NCBI GenBank assembly: GCA_024196135.1
Contig: JAMQCK010000033.1
Location: 1-64,000 of the forward strand
Direction: 5' to 3'
Length of the DNA: 64,000 nt
Source of the DNA: Pleurotus ostreatus/Saccharomyces cerevisiae fusant
Taxonomy: Eukaryota > Opisthokonta
In this document: piece after piece, positions 54,714 through 64,000 of the stretch
Layout: each line of letters opens with the position of its first letter
Position numbering within the stretch: position 1 is the stretch's first letter
The notes under the pieces: generated by a model
Database searches by the model: none
What the model saw: the letters and a program-made list of their open reading frames with translations, nothing else
Told to the model about the DNA's origin: nothing
Position numbers and translations under genes: made by a program

Positions 54714-57700
54714 ATGGACAATCCGGATGGGGGCATGCGAGCCCATCGCTCAGTCAAGCCTGGTAAGTCAGCTATCCAGTCCTGACCGTCCCGCTGAGTC
54801 CTGATATAATTGGCGGTAGTACTACGCCCTTCGCACATGCGATTCGTCAACTGCGCGACACTCGCGTGGTTTCTGATCCTACTGCTCATCGCTCTGATAC
54901 CTATCCCCCTCATCTACTTTGCCTATTCTTCACGCGCTTCCTGGTTTCATGCCTCTCTCCTTGATGCTGGCCCGGCGGCTATAGTTGCCCTATATGGCTA
55001 CTATGCCACTCTGTCCCTCTTCTATGGTGCGCTGAGTACTGTTCTTGCCTTTTCCACATCTTGTGCTTACGCCCTTTGCAGCAAACTTGCTCTTCCCTCA
55101 AGTTCTTGAGCTTCGGCAGGTCGTACAAGCCATTGCCGCTCCTCGTCGTCTCTACCGCCGCAGTCACATTTCCCACCTACGACATGATCGCTTCCGCAAA
55201 ATCATGGACCACGGATCGCCATTTACGGTATTTGTGAAGGGGGCCAATCCATCTGGTCGCTCTACACCTTTACGTGCGTTTTAGGCGTCCATTTCCCACT
55301 GCCCTGGCTGATCAAGCGCGCCCTTTAGTTGTCTATCCAACCACAACTGTTGGCGAGATCTTTTCCCTGCTGGATGAGCGCTCCACACTACCTGGACACC
55401 TCTGTACATCCGAGCATGGCTATATATCCACAGGAAGCACGCTTCGTCCACTTGAACCCCTGCAAACCCTTGCTGATGCTGGAGTCGGGCCTCTCAGCCA
55501 CATCGAACTGCGCTTGCGGGTCCTAGGCGGAAGCGGTGCGTGACTTGAGCTGGCGATCATTGACCCATATCTAAACTTATTCAGGCCAGGTCACAGGTGA
55601 TCCATCGCCTTCCATGCGTAATGGAGAGGGAGCTTCTCAAGCGTCAGATGATGGTATTCACTCTGTCCTTATGATCCTGTCGTGGCACTGACCGGTAATC
55701 CTCTAGTGTGCGGGAAGCGCAAACGAAGTCCGGAACACCATACGACCACGGCGGCCATTGTCTCTGATGATGAGCTCGACGAGGGCGTAGATCCACCATC
55801 CAAATCGAAACGACAGCGGAAGGCGAAGACCACTGCCGCGAAGACGTCTAGGAAGGCCGGCAAGCAGCCAGCCATGGTCAGCGAGTCTAGCGACGAAGAT
55901 GATGACCTGTACGTCGGCGGCGAACCTTCAGACTCAAGTGCGGATGAAGATTCTGACATTGAAGTGACGAACTCCGAGGTGAGTGGTGGTTTCTACCTTC
56001 AGCTCCTTGCCTTATCACTCTCGCAGCTTGCCGACACGTTGCCAACGAAGATTCCGGTTAAGAAGAAGCGAAGAGTCCCCTCGCAATCAACGACGAAGGG
56101 CAGGGGCAGCAAGGTGCCGGTTGCAATTCCCGCCACGACGCGCTCGCAGCCAGAAGCGTCTCCTGCCACCAAGAAGGCGAGAGCTGTACGTCGTCAGTGT
56201 CTCCGCAAGCAGCTTTACTGATTATCTACAGCCACGGCGTAGAAATCCGGTTTACTACTTCTACGAGGAGGTCGATCTCAACGCCAGCGGTCAGCGCGGC
56301 AATGAAGGCGACAAGCACTTCAAATGCTTTCATGGCAACCGCAAGACCTTTACAATCACGAAGGCCATGCGTGGCAGCCTCAACAGTAAGTTGTCAATAG
56401 CTCGCTTTACCGCTTGACGCTCATGCGCTTCAGGCCTCATCAATCATCTCTCGAACTTCGAGGGGCTTGCGGCCATGTACCAGATCCTTCATGATCGGGA
56501 CGGCCCTCTTACGGCCGAGGAGGTCAGCATTGCGCGTGGCAAGACACGCATGACGCCAGAGCTTGTGGCTCGGTACACCAAGCAGAACAAGAAGCGCCAG
56601 CAGAACATCAACGAGGCGTTCGAGAGACAGAAGGAGGCGCAGCAGGTCAGTACCCTCACTCGCTTTGTGACGCTCTGGCTGATGGACTTATAGGAGCCGT
56701 GGGACGACGAAGTCTTCAACAAGCTCTGCGCAGAATGGATGGTCTCGTCCGACCAGCCTTTCGACGAGATCGAAAACCCGGCGTTCATTGCTCTCATTCA
56801 GTATGCGCAGAATCACCGTCCCCCCGCCTCATTCCAGATGCCCAAACGCGACACCATTAAGCGTCGGGTCATGAGCATGGGAGATGAGACCATTGAGTCT
56901 GTGCGGTCCATGTTCTCGGTAAGCAGACGTCTCCTCTCGGGCATGCGTGATCCAGCTGATGCCTGTGCAGGAGCTCAAGAACCGCATCGCGATCTCGCTT
57001 GATGCATGGACTTCGAGCAATCAGCACGCTTTCGTAGCTGTTGTAGCGCACTATGTGAACAATGATGGCGAGCTAGGTATGTCGTGTGTCAAGGATTAGG
57101 AGTGCAGTAACTGACTGGAATGCTATCGCGCAGAGGAGCTCTTGATAGACTTTCAGGAACTTATTGGCGCTCACAGCGGCGAGAATATGGCCGACGCCGT
57201 CTGGAAGACCCTCAAACTATACAATATTCAACACAAGGTGCGCATTTTCTACCGCATTTTTGAATGATACTGAACTCTTGCCAGATCATCGCCTTCGTCA
57301 TGGACAATGCAACGAACAACGACACGATGCTGGAGGCCATTGAGCGCAAGTGCGTTGAGGCTGGTATCAAGTTCTCCGCCAAACAGGCTCGGCTTCGCTG
57401 CATGCCCCACACCATTCATCTCGCTGCGATGAAGGTGAGTCAATTCAGCGCTTTCTCATTCCCCGGTCGTTGATCTTATTCTTTCCAGCTCCTTGAGGCT
57501 ATTGGCGCTTTCCCGAAGACGGACAAGGACAAGGCCACTGCTCAACCTCACGTCAACTACCAAGACTCTGTTACCGTGCCATTGCATAGGTCATACGACG
57601 ATGATCATGGCGACGAGCAGCCTGAGCAAGGGGCGCCGGAGGAGAACACTTCGAGTGGGGTATCGACAATTACGCGCATCCTCACAGTTGTTGAACGTGT

Positions 57701-58967
57701 AAGTCTTCTGTTCATCTTCTTATAGCATCGACTGATGTGTCGCTATCCTGCTATAGCTGCGCAAGCTCGTCAAGGCCGTCCGCGTCAGTCCGCAGAGGCG
57801 GCAGGGCTGGTATGCGACTATACGTGCTAAGCGCGCGGCAGCTGTAGCGGCCAGAAAGGAGCCCATGCTGATGCTGATTCTGGATGTGCGAACGCGCTGG
57901 TCGTCGACTCATCAGATGATCCGTGCGTGTTCCCCAAATCGTCTTGATCTTGTGTTCCTCATTCTTAAACAGGACGCGCGCTTGACTATCAGGATGTCAT
58001 AGACACGTACACCGGCATACGCGAGCATCGACACCTAGAGCTCGACGATAAAGACTGGAAGTGTCTACGACTTGTTTCCGATTGGCTCAAGGCATTCCGG
58101 GAGGCGACTACGAACATGTCTACGACGTCGACGCCAATGCTCTCATACGTGCATATTACATTCCGTGTCCTTCAGAAACAAATCAAGCAGGACCTTCGCA
58201 AGCTTCCCAATGACGTCCCTCCCGAGATCAAGCAGGGCCTCGTTGATGCCAACCAGAAGCTGGCGGAGTACTACGCCAAATACGACGAGTCGTACTTCTA
58301 TACATGGGCGAGTTGTGAGTGATTGTCTTGTCACGCTGCGCACCAATTCTGATATTCTCACTAGTACTTGACCCCCGCTTTTCGCTCGCGGGCGTGAAGA
58401 AGGAGCTCAAAGACGACTGGGAGCTGTCAGCCTACCTCGACGAAGCAAAGGGCGAGCTTGAAAAGTACTTCAAGGAACGCTATGCACCATCTCCTACGCA
58501 CACACCAAGCGACGGAGACGTATCATCATCAGAATCGGAGACGCCTAGTCGACCCGGCTCTCCTGACAGGCTCAACCTCAAGGACCGATTCCGTGAACAT
58601 CGGACCGCTGAGTTTGATGAGCTTGCGGAGTATTTTAGGTTACCACAGGAGGACATTGAATGCGATCCCATCGCATGGTGGCATTGCCGTCGCGCACGGT
58701 ACCCCAACTTGTACCGTATGGCTTGCGACATTCTTTGCATCCCGGGTACGTGCACTGTTACGCTCTTCCCGAAGTCAGTGGTCTGATAGTTTGATAGGTT
58801 CGGCAGTTGCGGTCGAGCGGGTCTTCTCGGGGGGTAGGGACACCATCTCCCTACGCCGCGCACGCCTCAATCCGGAGACGATTCGTGTCCTCATGCTCGT
58901 GAAGCACCATCTCCGCTTGCAGCAATGCAAGCTCAAGGCCGAGGAGGCTGCTTTAGCCATTCTGTAA
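54714..58967 (+). CDS. hAT transposase with N-terminal ubiquitin-like domain
   Basis: Multi-exon gene in the hAT element with no stop or frameshift that I can see. The first ATG after the TATA box opens a short exon and then a hydrophobic stretch (LAWFLILLLIALIPIPLIYF, from about 54858). A second possible start is M-DHGSPFTVFVKGAN at 55204. From there a ubiquitin-like unit runs to PLSHIELRLRVLGGSG. Next come an acidic/basic linker (SESSDEDDDL, KKKRRVPS), a BED-type zinc-finger-like segment (HFKCFHGNRKTFT ... INHLSN), and the RNase H-like core (ISLDAWTSSNQHAFVAVV, FVMDNATNNDTML, CMPHTIHLAA). The hAT dimerisation domain is DPIAWWHCRRARYPNLYRMA and then SAVAVERVFSGGRDTISLRR. It cuts and joins DNA at the element ends. 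The core call is firm; the N-terminal start is uncertain. Confidence 0.88.
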
Positions 58968-59263
58968 GCTTCAAACAGGTTTCTTCTTGTATATACTTTA
59001 AGCCTTGTATCCCTAAATACTTTTTCTTATCTTTTTTTCCATTCAATCGAAAGCCCGCCTGCCCTACGCGCGCGCTACGACGCCAAGTTGAACTTCGTGA
59101 AGGGCACGTGACTGTACGTGACCGGCAGGCGTCATCCGTATCCCGTATACGGACGGGACGGGCGGCACCCGTACCGTCCGGGGTCCTGACCATCACAGTT
59201 ACGGTACGGATACGCTACGGAGGTGACCGTTTTGACCGTACCCGTCTTGTCCGTATCCGTAAA

Positions 59264-59283
59264 ACGGACGGTGCGCAACCCTA
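59264..59283 (-). repeat. hAT right terminal inverted repeat
   Basis: Exact reverse complement of the left end over 20 bp. The subterminal stretch 59125-59263 is rich in CCGTA/TACGG motifs. Confidence 0.9.
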
Positions 59284-60142
59284 CCCCCAATATCCCTCCT
59301 TCACCTCATTCAGCCCCGAACGCAGGGCCTGCGCCTGCCACCGTAACACCACCCTCTGCCCCTCCACGAAAGTTGCCGAAGCCAAACCCGTTGCTTGAAC
59401 TGAGAGAGATCACGAAAGCCCATACCGCGCTGATGCCAGCCTCGTCTCGCCCCAAGAGCTCCGAGGTATGCCTGAATGCCGCTTGACCATCCTCGTGCTC
59501 ATTCAGGCATTACAAACAGACATTCATCGATACTGACGAATCCAGTCCTGCCGCTAAGCTTGAGCTAGCACGCCTCGCATACGTTTCCAGCACCCATAAG
59601 CGCCGCCACTACATACACCACAGGGTATTGACAATCCATTGCCTCCTGTCTTCCGCTCAGCGCTGACATGACTGCAGGACCATGCTCTCGCGAAAGAAAA
59701 GCGCGAGAGGGCCCTGCTTGAGAAAGCTCGTGAAGCCGATGTTCCGCTCGAGCGCACAGCGTACCCCACCCTCCACAAACCTCCCTCCCTCCGTAAACGG
59801 CTTCTCGAGGTCACGGCGATGCAAAAAATTACCGTCCATCATTTAGCAATGTCGAACGTGAGACGTGCGCGTGAAGATGCGAAGCGGCAGAAGGAGCTGC
59901 GTGAGAACAAGAAAGAGGCCGCCACTTGCGGAGTGAAACCGCAGTGCCATGGAAAGCCGGCAGAGTCTCGCGAGAAGAATCGGTCTCCGAAAAAGCAGCA
60001 GCCTCTGCGTAACGCTATTTCCGAGCTATCTAAAGAGCAAAAGGAGCCGCAGATGCTGTCGGAGTATAACTTTGTGAACAGTGGCATGCGTGGAAAAGGT
60101 CCTTACTGCGAGATGCTCGTTTTCCCTCCGTATGTACAGTAG

Positions 60143-60521
60143 TCATAGCGAACTGTGGATGCGATAGAATGTCCGATCCGTGCCTGTTTCGATTCGGCGT
60201 GCGTTGAGTGAGTTAAGGTAGCCTCTAGTAAGTCTACAGGCGTACTAAATAATCAATTTCGCGATCTCCACCAGGCGCGCGACATCAGTCAGGTGAATAT
60301 TCTGTCTTCATACCTCGTCGGAGATGCATGCCACGCTGTGAGTATCCCCTTAAGGTAGATGATGGCTGCCGCGTGGTACGCCACATCGGCATCTTCCATA
60401 AATCAACATGGGCCAGTTTGTGCACGTGCTGTAGCCTTTGTTGTCCACCTCCATCTGCGTGCCACCTTGGAGACCGTCAACCGCGAGTTCTGATTTTTGT
60501 CCTCTCTATCCGACGTTCACC
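60143..60521. other. Intergenic
   Basis: Short spacer between the two tandem paralogues. Leader of the gene at 60522; nothing else seen. Confidence 0.4.
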
Positions 60522-61711
60522 ATGTCGCCGCCGCCACCGAAAACCCGAACTGATCCCTACCGACCTATTAAGTCGTCAAAGCTGAAGACTTCGTTGAAGC
60601 TGGATGACATTCTCGGTGCGAAACCGATGGCGAAGAATATAGCAGAACGTCTCTCGAGGGCCAGGCATCGTGTACGTGCACTGTACCCATTGCGTAACAC
60701 GCCCTCCTGATCGTGAATGTCCAGTGGGGAAGGCATTCTGCTCGCGCGCACTTTGCGGCGGCAGCGCGCATGCTTGAGGAAAAAAGAATTATGGTTCCCA
60801 AGGAGCGGGAAAGCACTCCTGTCAGCTCCGCTCTGCCACAGCAAGAATCCCCGAGTGGAGAAGGCGCTGCGCCATCTCAGTCACCGATGCCCTCGCAGTT
60901 CCGCGATGCCGCGACACCGATGAAGAAGGGTCGACGCATCTGCAACAACATGCTGAAGCGCTTGCGGGAACTCAAGGAAGAGGTATCCCCAGGCTCGGAT
61001 TCATCTCATCCCACCTTCGAGTGCCCCGAGGTACGCCCATGCATACGCTAGTCTCTTCCACCATGCTCAATATATGTGCAAGCCAATCTCCGACACGGCG
61101 CCGGATAGCGCGGCTATGAGGCTTGCGACAGCGCGTCGCAACTTTACCGCTGGATACCCGCAGAGATATGCGGAATATCTTTATAATAAGGTGCGTGATA
61201 CGTGTTAACTTGTATGGGCATCTCTCACTAGTTAATCCGTTAGATATGCAGACTCGAGGAGAAGAAAGAACAAGCGGCCCAACCGGCTGAGATCAACACC
61301 GACGAAGCGGATGCGAACGAGCGCGATTTCTGCAAACCTCCGCATCTCCACTACTCCCTCCTGGAGGTTATGACCATGCGCCAGGTTGCGCTCAAGCACG
61401 CGGAAATCAGATCGCGGTACGATGCGAAAAAGAAGCGGGAACAAGCGAAGCAAAGGGAAGCGTTGCGGAAGTCGAAAAAGAAGGTTGCTGGCGAATCTAA
61501 GCAGAAGTCGAAAAAGAAGAAATCCGCCCCCGAGCCTGCACCTGCACCTGCGCCTGTACCTCAGCGCCAGCCTCCTCCGAGTGCAATGGATCCCGAAGCA
61601 ACACGTGAAGCGGTTGCACGGATATCTGGAGATCGAGTCCAGCCGCAGATGCTGAGGATTTACGAGATGTTCTACAAGCGCGGTGTTCTGGACAAGCTTA
61701 CACAGGACTGA
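60522..61711 (+). CDS. Orphan family protein, intact paralogue, 343 aa
   Basis: Four phase-0 exons: 60522-60671, 60725-61030, 61083-61190, 61244-61711. It starts MSPPPPKTRTDPYRPIKSSK and continues LKLDDILGAKP. Exon 2 ends SSHPTFECPE. Exon 3 (36 codons) contains MRLATARRNFTAGYPQRY and ends YAEYLYNK exactly at the intron. Exon 4 begins ICRLEEKKEQ and has LLEVMTMRQVALKHAEIRSR. It continues as a Lys/Arg/Glu coiled coil, a Pro/Ala tract, and a C-terminus with DRVQPQMLRIYEMFYKRGVL. It is the tandem, same-strand copy of the split gene at 53861. No known domain, signal peptide or membrane segment; function unknown. Confidence 0.72.
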
Positions 61712-62065
61712 TACTCTGACTTCGCTCATAGTACTATCAGTGCTGTATCATTATACCGAATGGAGCCCCCACCATGCTTTTGCTATCGTTCGCTCAGAGC
61801 TGGCTGTGTGGCGAACTCGAAGGTCGGACACCGGCAGATCCCGAATATCGCCTTCTCATTCGCTGCCCCTGCGGCATGTCAGTGGCAATCCAGTACTGTA
61901 CCAGCGCTCAGCCAACCGCGTATTTATATGGATGCACTCTCAGAATATACATCGCCGTTGCAATAAAATAGATACAGATTTCTTGTTTTATTAGCAAGTC
62001 CATCCTCAGATATTCGTACCGCGCAGCGGCATCCAACCAAGCTCATCGACAACCGCGAAGCGAGT
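61712..62065. other. Intergenic, convergent 3' ends
   Basis: 3' flanks of the orphan gene and of the decarboxylase gene. AT-rich sequence at 61915-61990 looks like 3' UTR. No gene. Confidence 0.45.
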
Positions 62066-64000
62066 CTAATCGGCTCTAAGGCCTTTTCCAATGCCCATGC
62101 CGACCCTGACGAGCGTCTCGAGAGCGGAGTGACCGTTGATCAGGAGATCTTCATCCCATTGCACCGCGCCCTTCTCGATGAGCAACACGATCGTCGAGCC
62201 ACCTGCCAGAGGTGAGTATAGCATCATCGTGTGCGTCCGACAGACGTACCGAAAGCGAAGTATCCGAACTCGTCGCCGCGCTTGATCTCCTGGCCTTCGT
62301 CTACGGTGATCTTGATGGTGCCGACCATCATGGCCCCGACGCAGACTGCCATAACGCGACCAAACTGCGGGCTGTCAATGGGTACGATCATGCGCGCGTT
62401 CTCACCGTACACATCTAGAGAGGTACGGATAGCTTGCGGCTTGGGAGATTGTCAGACTAAGCAAGACAATCGTGACAGGGAAGGCTTACGTTGACCGTGT
62501 AGTATTCGCCGGCGATGTAGGTCATCTTGCCCACCTTCCCGTCAACCGGAGTGTGGAAGCGATGGTAGTCCTGCGGCGCGAGACGGAAGATCGCCAGTGC
62601 GCCGCCCTCGTACCGCGAGAAGTCCGCCTTATAGTTGTCGCCAAGCAAGCGGCCAACGGTGAACTCGCGACCCTTGATCCATAGCTTCGTCGCATCACTG
62701 ACGGTCTCGAAGGTCATAAGGCGACAGTCGGCGGCGCTGACGAGGCGATACGGATCGTCGGGAGACTCGACGGGGCGCGCGTCGGGCTTCAACTTGCGGT
62801 AGAAAAACTCGTTGAAGTTCTTGAAGGAGTCTATCGGGTCAAGCATCTCGTTGACGTTGAGCTGATGAAATTCGATGAAGGCTGGGATGTCGCGTGCGGA
62901 TTCCGGCGAGTCGTACTTGAGACCTTGCTTGATGGACAATGACTTCAACAGACGGCGAGCTACAAAGACGTTAGCCGATGTATTGATTAGATGAACGAAA
63001 GTCATTACCTCGTCCGCCTTCCATCTTGCTTCTAGCACCCTGAATGCGGCATTACGTCAATCACGGTATTCAGTCGCTCGAAAGCAGCACGAACCTTGTA
63101 CAAGAGTCGGATACCCAGACGCACGTAGACGGCCATCTTCTCCTCTTCTAGTTGACCCGTCATGCGGTTCTGGACGATGATGTTCGCAGAGTTCTACGAT
63201 CAAGATGTCAGTGTCATCTTCGTTAATAACGCGACCTATGCTTACCGCGCCCAGCCTATAGTCACCGGAACTAATCTTCCCGATGACCTTCGTGTACCAC
63301 TTCCGCTGCGCCTGGCTCGCCGTAACAAAGTTCGCGACCATGATGCGGTCGACCTTGTTCCAGTCCTGGCTCGCGCATACCGCCAGATGCGTCACGATGT
63401 CCATCTCCGCCTTGTCGTTCAGCCGCGGCCTGTGGCACAGCGGGCAGTTCTTCACGTTGATCACCCGTTCGACGGAGCCCGCGTCCGTCGCCCCCGAGCC
63501 CAGCCCGTCGGGGCTGCTCGACCCGGACTTGGAGCGCGAGCTCGACGACTTGCGGAAGTTGGCGCGCGACTTGAGCCCGCGCTTCTTCTTCTTGCCGGGG
63601 ACGCCGCTGACGGATGTCGAGCTCTCTTCGCCGGCGTCTTCGGAAGACGAGTAGGAGGAAGCAGGTGCGGCAGCCTCGTGAAGAGGCTGCGCAGCTGGCT
63701 CCGTCGAATACCCAGCAGGTGCGCCAGGTTTGGTGGTGTTTGCGCCCGGCTTCTCGACCGAGGTCTCGAGAGGCTGACCGCCACTCGGGACAATGTTCTC
63801 GGGCTTTTCGACAGGTGCATCACTCAAGTCGCCAGGGACGTTGGCACCAGCCGCAGCCGGAGGACCAGAGAAGTCAAGCTGACTCATGTCGATCTCGCGA
63901 CCTTGCGCGTCTGAAAGGCCGATGACCGGAGTAGCGATAGCGCTCGTGCTGGGGTCGTCATCCGCATCGTCGCCGACCCGCTTGCGTTCTGCGTCCGGCT
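62066..64000 (-). CDS. Phosphatidylserine decarboxylase, PSD2 type, 3' part
   Basis: The gene continues beyond the right edge. The visible part begins with a Ser/Pro/Glu-rich linker containing [18 protein letters not shown]. Then comes [30 protein letters not shown] with paired Cys-x-x-Cys, then [15 protein letters not shown], and the catalytic domain: [52 protein letters not shown] and DEFGYFAFG, with an intron before GGSTIVLL. The GGST segment is the self-processing site that creates the pyruvoyl group in PSD2-type enzymes. The enzyme makes phosphatidylethanolamine from phosphatidylserine in Golgi/endosomal membranes. An N-terminal C2 region is expected outside the window. The protein ends GIGKGLRAD. 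Confidence 0.88.

Larger units (their letters stand above)
54190..59283 (+). mobile_element. Autonomous-looking hAT transposon, about 5.1 kb
   Basis: Terminal inverted repeats are perfect over 20 bp (TAGGGTTGCGCACCGTCCGT). Flanking 8-mers are CCCCCAAA and CCCCCAAT, matching at 7 of 8 positions, in line with hAT 8-bp duplications. Both ends carry clusters of CCGTA, TACGGTAC and ACCCGTA motifs (54215-54365 and 59125-59275), typical subterminal transposase sites. The single gene inside appears uninterrupted. The element is inserted in exon 2 of an orphan gene. Confidence 0.9.
53861..60142 (+). pseudogene. Orphan family gene split by a hAT transposon in exon 2
   Basis: Exons: 53861-54010, 54061-54189 (then the 5.1 kb element), 59284/59292-59465, 59520-59624, 59678-60142. 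It is a paralogue of the gene at 60522. Both have a first exon of exactly 150 nt starting with MS-x-P-x-PK and containing S-x-K-L-[ED]-D-[MI]-L-G. Exon 2 of both has a GR-x(2)-A/F-AR stretch, and the last exons share the LLEV-x-x-M-[RQ] stretch, a basic coiled coil and PQML. Reading the two sides without the element and one duplicated 8-mer gives one open frame; in place the element interrupts it. The host protein is therefore probably lost in this allele unless the element is spliced out. Product unknown. Confidence 0.75.

Overview
This is a 64 kb window of nuclear DNA from a filamentous basidiomycete, most likely an Agaricomycete (Polyporales would fit, but this is inference). The basis is GC-rich spliced genes on both strands with introns mostly about 45-65 nt (GTRNGY...CTRAY...YAG), a DHA1-type 'macrofage activating glycoprotein' pair, a HAD-type terpene cyclase, an F-box/LRR gene, a hAT transposon, and many acidic, coiled-coil or Ser/Pro-rich orphan genes. 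I see no rRNA, tRNA or CRISPR. Coordinates of multi-exon genes span first to last coding base; exon limits are given in the evidence where I worked them out.

Layout. 1-2 kb: 3' part of an SRA-YDG domain gene. 2.5-5 kb: two orphan genes on the minus strand. 5-8.6 kb: minisatellites and decayed sequence. 8.7-11.7 kb: two orphan genes. 13.4-17 kb: glycoprotein copy 1 and a HAD-terpene cyclase. 19.4-29 kb: four orphan genes around a 4 kb stretch without a clear gene. 29-32.7 kb: decayed sequence. 32.8-38.6 kb: an orphan gene, an F-box gene fragment, glycoprotein copy 2 and an intact F-box gene. 38.9-47.6 kb: a single-pass membrane protein, an aldo-keto reductase and a secreted alpha-amylase. 48.2-49.3 kb: nested non-autonomous transposons. 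49.7-61.7 kb: orphan genes, one of them split by a hAT transposon of about 5.1 kb. 62.1 kb to the end: phosphatidylserine decarboxylase (PSD2 type), continuing past the window.

The most unusual content is a dispersed family of orphan genes (8661-10456, 20913-21801, 27610-28890, 32783-34075, 49715-50427, 53861-60142, 60522-61711). They share one exon module. A short P-[TS]-F-E-like motif sits just before a phase-0 intron. The next exon, 35-56 codons long, carries a basic/aromatic stretch ending in Y-x-x-Y-x-A-[RK]-[KR], and usually ends at another phase-0 intron right after that motif. The proteins otherwise differ and have acidic, proline-rich or coiled-coil tails. I know no described family that matches.

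The second point is the hAT element at 54190-59283. It has perfect 20-bp ends and an apparently uninterrupted transposase that seems to carry a ubiquitin-like domain ahead of the zinc finger. It sits inside exon 2 of one member of the orphan family, next to an intact paralogue, and leaving it out would restore an open frame.

Most genes here look like independent transcription units rather than a pathway. The only classical metabolic genes are the terpene cyclase, the reductase, the amylase and the decarboxylase, and they are not clustered with one another.
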